From assembly GCA_037444685.1 (NCBI GenBank), contig JBBILX010000002.1, positions 62,001 through 126,000 of the forward strand: a DNA stretch of 64,000 nt, read 5' to 3'. A program made the translations under genes and the position numbers. Source of the DNA: UBA964 sp037444685 (GTDB taxonomy: Bacteria; Pseudomonadota; Gammaproteobacteria; Steroidobacterales; Steroidobacteraceae). The stretch's first letter is position 1. Each line of letters opens with the position of its first letter. The notes beneath the pieces are model-generated. The model did no database searches. It saw only the letters and a list, made by a program, of their open reading frames with translations, and had not been told where the DNA came from. Shown in pieces: positions 8,970-17,250 of the stretch.

Positions 8970-10439
8970 TTACCTGCGCCGAAGCACAGCGCGGATCAGG
9001 TCGATGATTCGATCCTGCTGCTCATCGGTCATATTGGAGCTCGACGGCAGGCAGATACCTCTCTCGAAAAGCGAAGCCGAGATGTCGCGGCTAGGGGCAT
9101 GAGGAAAGTATTCAGCTTGACTGAACAAAGGCTGAAGGTGCATCGGCTTCCAAAGCCGGCGCGCCTCAATGCGATGCTCGGAGAGCGTCTTGATGAACTT
9201 AGTGGGGCTGACGCCGTTTTCCAGCGTCGCGGCGGTCAGCCAGTGAGTGGACGTTCCGTACGCGGCGTCTGGCATCCAGGCAATCTCCGGGAAGTCCCCG
9301 AGCCCTTCGACGTATCGCGAAAAGATTCGTCGACGCGCTCGGATCCTTTCCTCGATGACCTTCAGCTGTCCACGACCGATTCCTGCTAGCACGTTGCTCA
9401 TCCGATAATTGTAGCCAACCTCAACATGCTCATAATGGTCGGCGGGCTCACGCGCCTGGGTGGATAGCTTGCGCGCGCGCCGGATGAGATCCTCGTCGTC
9501 CGAGACCAGCATACCGCCACCGGAGGTCGTGATGATCTTGTTACCGTTGAACGAGAACGCGCCAAGTCGACCGAACGTTCCGCTTTTCCTGCCGCGATAG
9601 GTCGCTCCGAGCGACTCAGCGGCGTCCTCGACAATTGGTACCGAGTAACGTCCGCAGAGTTCCAACAGCGGTTCCATGTCCGCGCTCTGACCATAAAGGT
9701 TCACGACGATCACCGCGCGCGGAAGTGCGTCCCGTCGAGCCGCATCCTCGAGCGCCCGTTCAAGCGCACAGGGAGACATATTCCAGGATTCTGGCTCCGA
9801 ATCGATGAAGACCGGAAGTGCTCCCTCGTACAGAATCGGATTAGCACTAGCGACGAACGTAAGGCTCGAGCAGAAGACGCGGTCACCTCGCCCCACTCCG
9901 AGCAACCTCAGCGCCAAATGCAGCGCCGCAGTGCCCGATACGACTGCGGCAGCGTGCCCGATCCCGACGTAGGCCGCGAGTTCTTTCTCGAAAGCATCGA
10001 CATTCGGCCCCAGCGGCGCAATCCAGTTTGTGCGGAACGCCTCCTCTACGTACTCGCGCTCGTAAGAGCCCATGTGCGGCGTCGAGAGCAGGATCTGCCC
10101 GTCGATGTCCCGGCGGAAGTAGACCCCGACAGGACGCCCCGCTGCGTCGATGAGCGGCAGATGATCGATCTTGTGCTCGTTGAGTATCTCGAGCGCCCGC
10201 GTCGGATCGATGCTTGCGCTCGCCGTAACCGATGCACGCGCGGGCAGTTGCGAGAGCGGGCTCGCGAGATCTGCGCCTCCTAGGATCAATCGCCGCAGAT
10301 CACCGTCGGTCACTGTACGGATAAGGCGCCCCTCAGCGTCAACGAATAGCGCGATGCCGCAAGCCCCTCGCTCGATCTGCTCGAACGCGTCACGCAGGGT
10401 CGAGCTCCAGCCCACGAGAAACGGTTTGGCTGGTCGCAT
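8970..10439 (-). CDS. CBS-domain pair fused to DegT/DnrJ/EryC1 sugar aminotransferase (LegC/PglE-like)
   Basis: 489 residues in two parts. Residues about 1-115 are a CBS pair with TDGDLRR at 44-50, a putative nucleotide-sensing module. Residues about 120-489 are a PLP-dependent sugar aminotransferase: SGTAALHLAL around 168-177, the EDAAES motif (271-276), and the Schiff-base lysine K301 in FNGNKIITTSGGG. Aminotransferases of this group convert UDP-4-keto-6-deoxy sugars to 4-amino sugars in legionaminic and bacillosamine synthesis, matching the acetyltransferase and hydrolysing epimerase genes upstream in the operon. The start ATG shares one base with the upstream stop (TAATG). A CBS fusion on this enzyme is unusual; in Campylobacter-type pathways a similar CBS module sits on the nucleotidyltransferase PtmE. 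Confidence 0.85.
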   Translation of the reverse strand: MRPAKPFLVGWSSTLRDAFEQIERGACGIALFVDAEGRLIRTVTDGDLRRLILGGADLASPLSQLPARASVTASASIDPTRALEILNEHKIDHLPLIDAAGRPVGVYFRRDIDGQILLSTPHMGSYEREYVEEAFRTNWIAPLGPNVDAFEKELAAYVGIGHAAAVVSGTAALHLALRLLGVGRGDRVFCSSLTFVASANPILYEGALPVFIDSEPESWNMSPCALERALEDAARRDALPRAVIVVNLYGQSADMEPLLELCGRYSVPIVEDAAESLGATYRGRKSGTFGRLGAFSFNGNKIITTSGGGMLVSDDEDLIRRARKLSTQAREPADHYEHVEVGYNYRMSNVLAGIGRGQLKVIEERIRARRRIFSRYVEGLGDFPEIAWMPDAAYGTSTHWLTAATLENGVSPTKFIKTLSEHRIEARRLWKPMHLQPLFSQAEYFPHAPSRDISASLFERGICLPSSSNMTDEQQDRIIDLIRAVLRRR

Positions 10440-11068
10440 TAGTGTCGAATTCTCCGTGCGGGCATACCGACGACGACCGAGCCGGCTTCTACAGGGCGCG
10501 TCACCACTGCGCCAGCGCCAACTGTCGAGCCATCGCCCACCGACAGGCCAGGTAGCACGATTGAACCCGCCCCGATCAGAGCCGCGGAACCGACCCTAAC
10601 CCCACCCCCCAAAACGGCGCCCGGCGCGACATGAGACCACGATCCCAGCTCACAGTCATGATCAACGACCGCTCCATGATTGACGATCGCACCCTCGCCG
10701 AGGACGGCGTGCGGCGCGATGACCGCACGCGCAGCCACGAAGGAACCAGCCGAGATCGATGCAGTCGAGGCAATACTCGCTGCCGGATGCACTATGGCCA
10801 CCAGTTGCGCCCCAAGGCCGCGGTAGGCGGCCGCTATACGCGCGCGAACAGCATTACTTCCAATGCCGACGTGCACATAGGCATCCTCGAGTCTTTGCAC
10901 AGGAACGGCCGGAACTCGCACATCGATTCCGTCGAACTTGTTACCGGTCTCAACGGCACGATCATCGCGAAGTTCGACGACCTCCCAGCTGCGGGACAGT
11001 CGTACAGCGTCGTAAACCACACTACCGTGCCCGCCCGCACCGACGAGGATCAATGTTCTAGTAGGCAT
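10439..11068 (-). CDS. NeuD/PglD/LegH-type sugar N-acetyltransferase (hexapeptide repeat)
   Basis: 209 residues. The N-terminal LILVGAGGHGSVVYDAV is the Rossmann-like segment of PglD/NeuD proteins. The C-terminal half is a left-handed beta helix of hexapeptide repeats with NHGAVVDHDC and SHVAPGAVLGG, containing the catalytic histidine region. It probably N-acetylates the 4-amino sugar made by the downstream aminotransferase, using acetyl-CoA. It overlaps its upstream neighbour by 11 bases and the downstream gene by one base, as expected for a coupled operon. Confidence 0.85.
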   Translation of the reverse strand: MPTRTLILVGAGGHGSVVYDAVRLSRSWEVVELRDDRAVETGNKFDGIDVRVPAVPVQRLEDAYVHVGIGSNAVRARIAAAYRGLGAQLVAIVHPAASIASTASISAGSFVAARAVIAPHAVLGEGAIVNHGAVVDHDCELGSWSHVAPGAVLGGGVRVGSAALIGAGSIVLPGLSVGDGSTVGAGAVVTRPVEAGSVVVGMPARRIRH

Positions 11069-12188
11069 TCGTCTTCTTTAGCAAGCCGGCTTCCAGCGGA
11101 ATGGAACGGATTAGCGCCACGATCCGCTCGCCGGCGCGTCCGTCTCCATACACGTTGTATGTGGCACGTCGGCCGCGCTCGAGTGCGCGACAAACTGCGG
11201 CCCGAATCGAAGCAGGAGTGTAATCAGTGTCGACTATGTTCGCGCACCGCTCGCGCATTGCCTGCCGATCGCCAACGTTGACAACTGGAGTACCAAAGGT
11301 CGGTGCCTCAATGATGCCGCTGCTCGAATTGCCGATCATGAAGTCCGCGGCGCTCATCCACGCCAAGAACTTCTCGCGCGGCAGATGGGTATGCAACCGG
11401 AATCGACGCGAGCGTTCCCGCAGCAGTTGTCCCATGATAGCTGCGCCGCCAGCGTCCGAATTTGGCCGCAGGCAAATGACCTGGAGGTTGAGATCGCGCA
11501 TGACCTGCAATATCGCTGCAGCCTGGCCGCTTGCCTCCGCTGCATCCTGGACGACGGGATGAAACACCATCAGGGCGATTTGGCGCGCGGAATCAAACCC
11601 TTCGTCGGCCGCCAGCTGCTCCCTGCTCCAACGAACCGATTCTGCCAGGCCGTCTAGGCCGGGCGCCCCGGTGACGAAGACCCGGTCCGCGGATTCGCCC
11701 ATTCGGAGCAGCCGCTCGCGAGAGCCGGGCGTAGCCACGAAATGATAGTGTGCCAGCTTAGAGATCGCATGACGGACCGGTTCGTCCACCGTCCCCGAGC
11801 GCTCGCCACCATGAAGATGGACGACTGGCACGCCAACGTGAACCGCCGCGATCGCCGCTGCGAGCATCTCGCCCCTGTCTCCTAGCAGCATCACGACGTC
11901 GGGCCTCTCTCGCTCGATTACGTCGACGAGCCCTGCAAGAGAGGCGGCTATTGCCTTCGCCATCGCACCGCCGCTGCTAGCCGTAACTGGAGCGTCAACG
12001 CAGGCTGCCAAGCGCAGTCCCGAGTCGCGGATCTCCTCCACCGTCATGCCGTAGTCCGCCATCAGGTGCGGACCCGTCGCAACGACAGACACTTCCAATT
12101 GGTCACAGGCGCTCAGGCGCAGCAGCGTCGCGCGCATCAGGCCAAAGTCGGCTCGGGTGCCGGAGACGTACAGGACTCGGCGCTTCAC
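11058..12188 (-). CDS. neuC: UDP-N-acetylglucosamine 2-epimerase, hydrolysing (NeuC/LegG-like)
   Basis: 376 residues of the GT-B-like 2-epimerase fold: VSGTRADFGLMR at the N-terminus, LLGDRGEMLAAA, the LHGGERSGTVDE motif and IGNSSSGIIEAP near the C-terminus. Hydrolysing members invert C2 and release UDP to give a free ManNAc-type sugar, the substrate for the NeuB-type synthase encoded just upstream. The GTG start overlaps the synthase stop by four bases. Whether the substrate is UDP-GlcNAc (sialic acid) or the diacetamido sugar (legionaminic acid) cannot be proven, but the adjacent aminotransferase and acetyltransferase favour the latter. Confidence 0.85.
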   Translation of the reverse strand: MKRRVLYVSGTRADFGLMRATLLRLSACDQLEVSVVATGPHLMADYGMTVEEIRDSGLRLAACVDAPVTASSGGAMAKAIAASLAGLVDVIERERPDVVMLLGDRGEMLAAAIAAVHVGVPVVHLHGGERSGTVDEPVRHAISKLAHYHFVATPGSRERLLRMGESADRVFVTGAPGLDGLAESVRWSREQLAADEGFDSARQIALMVFHPVVQDAAEASGQAAAILQVMRDLNLQVICLRPNSDAGGAAIMGQLLRERSRRFRLHTHLPREKFLAWMSAADFMIGNSSSGIIEAPTFGTPVVNVGDRQAMRERCANIVDTDYTPASIRAAVCRALERGRRATYNVYGDGRAGERIVALIRSIPLEAGLLKKTNAY

Positions 12189-13213
12189 ATCAGGTCCGCT
12201 TCCATGATCAGTGCACCGGCCTGAACGGATCGCCGCAGCACACGTCCGACGACCGTGTCAAGGGCCTTTGGAGCAATACCCATGCCGGGCCGCATGCAGG
12301 TGAGGTCGGCGCGGTCCAGCACGTGCCCAGCAGGCAGTTCGCGTCGCGCGGCCACGCTGCGCCTGACGAGATCACGCACGGCGAACTCACTAGGCCGCGG
12401 CGCCTTGATACCGTCCCCCAGCACCAATTCGGCAGACCGAATGGACTCAATCATCGTTCGAAGCTCTGGCACCTCGAGCGAAGCCATGTGATCGGGCCCA
12501 GGCAGCGTGCGATCAAGCGTGAAGTGCTTTTCGATCACTTCGGCGCCGAGCGCAACCGCCATGGGCGCCACATCGATGCCAGCAGTGTGGTCCGAGTAAC
12601 CAACGGCTACACCAAAAGTTCGCGCCATAGTCGACATCGCGCGCAGGTTTACGTCGACGAGCGCCGTCGGATAGTTTGATGTGCAGTGCAGCAACACCAG
12701 ACTGTTATCGCCGATTGCCGCCGGTCGTGCCCGCCGAATCCATTCGATCGCCTCAGCCACTTCTTCCAGCTCCGCCATACCCGTGGACAGCATGACGGGG
12801 AGCCCCTTGGACGCGACGAGTTCGATGAAAGGTCGGTTGGTCAGCTCTCCTGACGCGATCTTGATACGACGCATGCCGAGACCGACGAGAAACTCGACCG
12901 CGTCCTCGTCGAATGGCGTAGACAGAAACTCGATGCCGCGGGTCCTACACCGCTCACACAGCAAAGCGTGATCGTCATAGGAAAGCTCGAGTGACTTGAG
13001 CATCGCTCGCTGATCGCCGCTGCCGGTCGCACGCTGCTGGTATTCGGCCTTGCCGACGCCAGCACCGACCAGCGTCTCGGCCCGAAAGGTCTGGAACTTG
13101 ACCGCGTCCGCGCCCGCTTCGGCGGCCGCGTCCACCAGCTGCAGCGCGAGGTCCATTGAGCCGTTGTGATTGACGCCGGCTTCTGCAATGACGTAGCAGC
13201 GTCGTTGAGTCAC
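12185..13213 (-). CDS. neuB: N-acetylneuraminate/legionaminate synthase (NeuB family)
   Basis: About 342 residues. The N-terminal NeuB TIM barrel begins AEAGVNHNGSMDLALQLVD and contains ADAVKFQTF, FLSTPFDEDAVEFL, KIASGELTNRPF and GYSDHTAGIDV, ending with the metal-binding EKHFTLDR. A C-terminal SAF/antifreeze-like domain carries VARRELPAGHVLDRADL-type sequence. It condenses phosphoenolpyruvate with a ManNAc-type sugar to a nonulosonic acid. GTG 13213 is preferred over TTG 13216 because it forms a GTGA overlap with the upstream SDR stop. Length is normal for the family. Confidence 0.9.
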   Translation of the reverse strand: MTQRRCYVIAEAGVNHNGSMDLALQLVDAAAEAGADAVKFQTFRAETLVGAGVGKAEYQQRATGSGDQRAMLKSLELSYDDHALLCERCRTRGIEFLSTPFDEDAVEFLVGLGMRRIKIASGELTNRPFIELVASKGLPVMLSTGMAELEEVAEAIEWIRRARPAAIGDNSLVLLHCTSNYPTALVDVNLRAMSTMARTFGVAVGYSDHTAGIDVAPMAVALGAEVIEKHFTLDRTLPGPDHMASLEVPELRTMIESIRSAELVLGDGIKAPRPSEFAVRDLVRRSVAARRELPAGHVLDRADLTCMRPGMGIAPKALDTVVGRVLRRSVQAGALIMEADLM

Positions 13214-14013
13214 CAAGCCGTAAGCCCCCCATCCACCACGAGATTCTGACCAGTCACGTAGGACGATGCGTCGGAGGCCAGGTACACGACGGCCAAGGCC
13301 ATCTCATCGCGCTCTGCCATACGGCCTAGTGGCACTCGGTAGCTGTAGCGCTGCACGAACGTGTCGTTCTGGCCGCTGAACACCCCGCCCGGGGTGATCG
13401 CATTCACCCTGACCCCAGCGGCGCCCCAGTACGTCGCCAGATATTTGGTCAGCCCCCACAGCCCTGCCTTGCTCGCGCTGTAGACCGCAGGGGTATTGAT
13501 GGCACGACCCTCGTAGTACGCCCCCTCGTAGATTCGCTGGTCCGGTCCAACGATCCCGTATATCGACAGCGTGTTAATGATGCTGCCACGACGACGCTCA
13601 ACCATCGGTGCCCCGAACACCTGACAGCAGAGCATTGAGCCTGTCAGGTTCACACCAAGCACTTCATTCCAGTCGGCCAGCGGAAAGGTCTCGAACGGCT
13701 CGAAGAAGTTCGGGCTCTTAGCCGACGCATTGTTGACAAGCACGTCGGCGTCTCCGAGGGATACCCGAATTTCCGCCCGTGCCCGGACGAGATCGTCGGG
13801 ATCGGTTATGTCCGCACGGACGGTCACAAACCTGCCGGCCGCCACTTCGCGCAGTCGCGCAGCCACGGCGTCGAGGCCTGCAAGGTCGCGGTCGACTATC
13901 GCGAGGCTAGCACCGTGCTGCAGCAGAGCGCGGCACATAGGTTCTCCGAGGATTCCGGCCCCGCCCGTCACGACGCAGACCCGGCCATCCAGCCGGAAGC
14001 GTGAATCATCCAC
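13210..14013 (-). CDS. Short-chain dehydrogenase/reductase (PtmA-like)
   Basis: About 267 residues with the SDR pattern: VVTGGAGILG, LVNNAS, YSASKAGLWGLTKYLA (the Y-x3-K pair), and a C-terminal ASDASSYVTGQN before VDGG. It is paralogous to the SDR at 22271-23101; both share GGVF-x-GQ, the GRMA segment and SDASSY-x-TGQN. PtmA of Campylobacter legionaminic pathways has a similar setting. GTG 14013 has GAGG seven bases upstream; TTG 14019 is the alternative. It overlaps both neighbours by a few bases. NAD(P)-dependent oxidation or epimerisation of a sugar intermediate is likely; the substrate is unknown. Confidence 0.8.
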   Translation of the reverse strand: MDDSRFRLDGRVCVVTGGAGILGEPMCRALLQHGASLAIVDRDLAGLDAVAARLREVAAGRFVTVRADITDPDDLVRARAEIRVSLGDADVLVNNASAKSPNFFEPFETFPLADWNEVLGVNLTGSMLCCQVFGAPMVERRRGSIINTLSIYGIVGPDQRIYEGAYYEGRAINTPAVYSASKAGLWGLTKYLATYWGAAGVRVNAITPGGVFSGQNDTFVQRYSYRVPLGRMAERDEMALAVVYLASDASSYVTGQNLVVDGGLTAW

Positions 14014-14698
14014 TGCCAAGCCTCTCCTGCAAGATCAGCTCGACCAAGCGAAAGTCGAGTCGTGAATCGATGTCGATGGAACGATCACGGGGCATGGGGT
14101 GCAGCCGTACGCGGCCTCCCCAGAGCCCGAGGCCGAGCGTTCGCCGATGCCAGACGTAGATGGAGGCGTTCATCGAGTACACCGCTGGCGCTTGCTGCCG
14201 ACTTGTCACAATGGCGGCGGTCTGCTTTACGACGCGATAGTTACCATCCGGTTGCTCTTCGACCATGTTGAAGTACGGGTTCTTGTCCGACGGGAAGCCC
14301 GTGATCACGGTATCCACTTCGGAAGTCAGCAGGCCGATGCAGGCCTCGATATCGGAAACAGTCCTCAATGGCGAGGTTGGATCGAGGTCGACGATACGGT
14401 CCACTAGCAGCCCGGTCGACTCGACCTGCTCCACAAGATGCTGAATCACCGGAATCTTCGGTGCTTCTGCTGTCGCTAGATGTGCCGGTCGACGCCCCAA
14501 GACCCGCGCGCCGGCGGCTTCCGCTACTGCAGCGATCTCTTCGTCGTCCGTCGAAACGAACGTTGCGTCAATGCTCGGCACGGCGAGCGCCTGCTCGATG
14601 GTCCAGACGATCAGCGGCTTGCCGAGCAACGGCAGCACATTCTTTCGCGGCAAGCCTGTGGACCCGCCCCGAGCGCAGATTGTGGCGATTGTGGTCAC
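14006..14698 (-). CDS. neuA: CMP-nonulosonic acid synthetase (NeuA/LegF family)
   Basis: 230 residues of the cytidylyltransferase fold: ICARGGSTGLPRKNVLPLLGK, FVSTDDEEIAAVAEAAGA, VDLDPTSPLR and the terminal IDIDSRLDF. It activates the nonulosonic acid with CTP, giving the CMP-sugar donor. In the nucleotide-binding loop the usual RGGSKG-type lysine is threonine (RGGSTG), while the second copy at 19181 keeps the lysine; this may tune base or substrate choice. The GTG start overlaps the upstream oxidoreductase stop by four bases. Confidence 0.88.
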   Translation of the reverse strand: MTTIATICARGGSTGLPRKNVLPLLGKPLIVWTIEQALAVPSIDATFVSTDDEEIAAVAEAAGARVLGRRPAHLATAEAPKIPVIQHLVEQVESTGLLVDRIVDLDPTSPLRTVSDIEACIGLLTSEVDTVITGFPSDKNPYFNMVEEQPDGNYRVVKQTAAIVTSRQQAPAVYSMNASIYVWHRRTLGLGLWGGRVRLHPMPRDRSIDIDSRLDFRLVELILQERLGSG

Positions 14699-15666
14699 TG
14701 CCGGATCAACTCGTTGGCACGTACCGCCAGAGCAGCCGACTGAAGACCTTCCTCGAGGCCTTGGCTGGTCACGGAACCGGAGGCCACGGCGTGAATGAGC
14801 TCGGTCATGGCCGCGCGATACGTAGAGGCGACGTCGAACGCACCCTCGGGCATCAGCAAATGCTCAGTGCCCGACTCATTCTCCAGCACGGCCCGGCGGT
14901 CGATCAAGTCGATCGTAAGCGTGCCGTCCTCGCCTATGAACTCGTATCTGCGAATCGGGCGCCGAGCGACATAGTCGACACCGACGGCTACGGCTGGTCC
15001 GCCCACACGCGACAGCAGCACCCATGCAGAATCCTCGCTGTCTATTTCGAGCCGACTGAAGTGCCCACCAACTGCGCCCCGGACATGGAGATCTCCCAAA
15101 AGCCAGCGAGCCGCATCCAGTTCGTGAACGAGGTCGAGCAAGACGCCACCGCCGAGCTCCCGCTTTGCACTGTAGGACTGCCGATAGTCGCTGGCGGGGC
15201 GCCAAGCGGGGAGCCACTGGCCGACCTGCAGCGTCGCGCGGACGACACGGCCGATTCTTCCCGCATGCAGCGCTTGGCGAACCGCTCTGATCGCCGGCAA
15301 GAACCGGAGATTGCACCCACAAATGCTGGCCGGCGGCTTCTGCACGGCCATCGCCGATCGTATCGCGGCAATCTGCGCCGCGTCGGTCGCGACGGGCTTC
15401 TCCACATACATCGGAATCCGTGCCGCGAGCATCGCGAGCACGAGTTCGGCGTGCCCGCTGGAAGGACCGGCGATGACCGCGATATCCGGCCGCAGGGCGA
15501 GAGCATCCTCGATGCTGGTTACGACCTTCGCCCCCACCCAATCGGAGTACACGTCTTGGCCGACCGATCGTCTGAGAAAGACCAGCTCGGCTGCCGGATC
15601 GAGCGCCCTGATGGACTCGACGTGGCGTCGACCGATCGAGCCAGTGCCTGCAATTAGAGCCTTCAC
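14695..15666 (-). CDS. Gfo/Idh/MocA family NAD(P)-dependent sugar oxidoreductase
   Basis: About 323 residues. The N-terminal Rossmann fold has ALIAGTGSIGRRHVESIRAL, followed by the EKPVATD motif whose lysine is catalytic in this family. The C-terminal alpha/beta domain has GGVLLDLVHELDAARWLLG with the conserved histidine. It is the first gene of the minus-strand operon. GTG 15666 is chosen because it places the glycine motif at the family position; TTG 15708 gives a longer version without a ribosome site. Homologues occur in legionaminic acid and lipopolysaccharide loci as sugar dehydrogenases; the substrate is not known. Confidence 0.8.
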   Translation of the reverse strand: MKALIAGTGSIGRRHVESIRALDPAAELVFLRRSVGQDVYSDWVGAKVVTSIEDALALRPDIAVIAGPSSGHAELVLAMLAARIPMYVEKPVATDAAQIAAIRSAMAVQKPPASICGCNLRFLPAIRAVRQALHAGRIGRVVRATLQVGQWLPAWRPASDYRQSYSAKRELGGGVLLDLVHELDAARWLLGDLHVRGAVGGHFSRLEIDSEDSAWVLLSRVGGPAVAVGVDYVARRPIRRYEFIGEDGTLTIDLIDRRAVLENESGTEHLLMPEGAFDVASTYRAAMTELIHAVASGSVTSQGLEEGLQSAALAVRANELIRQ

Positions 15667-15741
15667 TGGGGTCGCCCAAACCTGTGAAAACGCCCACAAA
15701 TCCGGCAACGATTCGCTGAATCGCCGACCGACATAGAACTA

Positions 15742-15770
15742 TTGCGGCCTCGATATGGCAAAATTATATG
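15742..15770 (+). promoter_or_regulatory. Putative sigma-70 promoter for the plus-strand operon
   Basis: TTGCGG (15742-15747), a 17-base spacer and TATATG (15765-15770), about 35 bases before the ATG at 15805. The region is the only A/T-rich part of the divergent gap between the two operons. The gap probably also holds the promoter of the minus-strand operon, which I could not resolve. The start at 15805 has a clear Shine-Dalgarno (cgagga). Confidence 0.35.
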
Positions 15771-15804
15771 ACAAATAGAGTTTTGGTCGGAAATCGAGGA
15801 ATGG

Positions 15805-17250
15805 ATGTCTAAGTTGAGAAATGCGTGTATTCCTGCGTCCGCCACGATCCAGGAAGCCTTCCACCAACTCAACGTCAACCAGATGGGAATTCTGTTTACC
15901 ACCGACTCAGATTCCCGTGTAGTCGGATGTATCACCGATGGCGATATTCGCCGTCGGCTGCTCGAAGACAACGATCTCGGAGTCCGACTCGAAGCATTCA
16001 TGAACCAGGAGTTCGTCTGGGCTGCAGCCGGAACGGCCCGAGAGAAAATCCTGAAACTCCTGGACCACCGCGTGCATCACGTGCCGATCCTAGATTCGGC
16101 CCGCCGGCTCGTCGATATCTGCAGTCGTAGCGACTATCGCCCTGATGCAGAGGAAGAGGTGTTCTCGAGAGCGAGAGCTCCTGCGCGAATCACCTTCGGC
16201 GGCGGTGGTACCGACCTGACGCACTACTTCGTCGATGAGGGCGGGCTTGTCATGAACGCAGCGATCCGCAAGTACGCTCACGCTACGCTGCGGCGAAGAT
16301 CGGATTCCCGTGTCAGGATCTATTCACACGATCTCAAACGCACGGTCGAGTGCGCATCGGTGGCCGACCTCAAGCTGAATGGCGCACTCGACCTCATCGT
16401 GTCGGTCATTCAATTGATCGAGCCGGCCTTCGGCTTCGAGATTGAAGTCGCGTCCGACTACCCGGTCGGGTCCGGACTCGGCGGGTCGGCATCATTGGCA
16501 GCAGCGGTCATCGGCTGTTTCAATGAATTCAGGTCGGATCCTTGGGACCGACATCAGATATCTGAAATGGCTTTTCAGGCGGAACGCCTGATGCTGAACA
16601 TCCCGGGTGGGTGGCAGGATCAGTATGCCGCCGTGTTCGGTGGCTTCAACTTCATGGAGTTCACAGCCGAGCACAATGTGATCTTCCCGCTGCGGCTAGA
16701 AGCGAAGACAGTCTCCGAGCTCGAGGAGACCCTGGTGCTCTGCTATACAGGGAGGAAACACGATTCAGGTGCGATCCACACGGATCAGCGCGCCAGGCTG
16801 CTCGCGCCCGGCGCGAAGTCCGCGCCCTCGCGAAACCGAACGAAAGAACTCACCCTTGAGATGAAACGCCGACTGCTCCGCGGCGACGTTTACGGATACG
16901 GTCGCTTGCTGCACGAGGCGTGGGTCCTCAAACGTCAGGATAGCCCCATGATCAGCGATGATGAACTTGACAGCATCTACGACACCGCCATTGCTAATGG
17001 GGCCCTCGGCGGAAAGATTCTCGGAGCCGGCGGCGGCGGGTTCTTTATGTTCTTTGTGCCACCATTCCAGCAGTACAGGGTCTTCGACGAGATGGCGAGC
17101 CGTGGTTACCGCTGCGAGCGGGTCATGTTCGAAGATGGCGGACTTTGGTCCTGGCGGACGCGGATTTCGGACCTTCAGGATACCGGCGGTGCAGTGGGCG
17201 AAGGACCGTCGGCTTCTGGGTCTTGGAGCCGCCAAAGTGCGCGCGCCTGA
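15805..17250 (+). CDS. CBS-domain pair fused to GHMP sugar kinase (HddA-like heptose kinase)
   Basis: 481 residues. Residues about 1-112 form a CBS pair with TDGDIRR at 44-50, the same position as in the CBS-aminotransferase of the divergent operon. Residues about 120-460 are a GHMP kinase: ARITFGGGGTDLTHYF near the N-terminus, the phosphate-binding GSGLGGSASLAAA (222-234) and C-terminal ILGAGGGGFFMFF. The FGGGGTDL signature is that of D-glycero-D-manno-heptose 7-phosphate kinases (HddA). GmhA and an HddC-GmhB fusion lie 6-8 kb downstream and complete a GDP-heptose route. The last 25 residues are not conserved. The stop TGA shares its A with the next gene's first ATG. A different sugar phosphate is possible. 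Confidence 0.8.
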   Translation: MSKLRNACIPASATIQEAFHQLNVNQMGILFTTDSDSRVVGCITDGDIRRRLLEDNDLGVRLEAFMNQEFVWAAAGTAREKILKLLDHRVHHVPILDSARRLVDICSRSDYRPDAEEEVFSRARAPARITFGGGGTDLTHYFVDEGGLVMNAAIRKYAHATLRRRSDSRVRIYSHDLKRTVECASVADLKLNGALDLIVSVIQLIEPAFGFEIEVASDYPVGSGLGGSASLAAAVIGCFNEFRSDPWDRHQISEMAFQAERLMLNIPGGWQDQYAAVFGGFNFMEFTAEHNVIFPLRLEAKTVSELEETLVLCYTGRKHDSGAIHTDQRARLLAPGAKSAPSRNRTKELTLEMKRRLLRGDVYGYGRLLHEAWVLKRQDSPMISDDELDSIYDTAIANGALGGKILGAGGGGFFMFFVPPFQQYRVFDEMASRGYRCERVMFEDGGLWSWRTRISDLQDTGGAVGEGPSASGSWSRQSARA

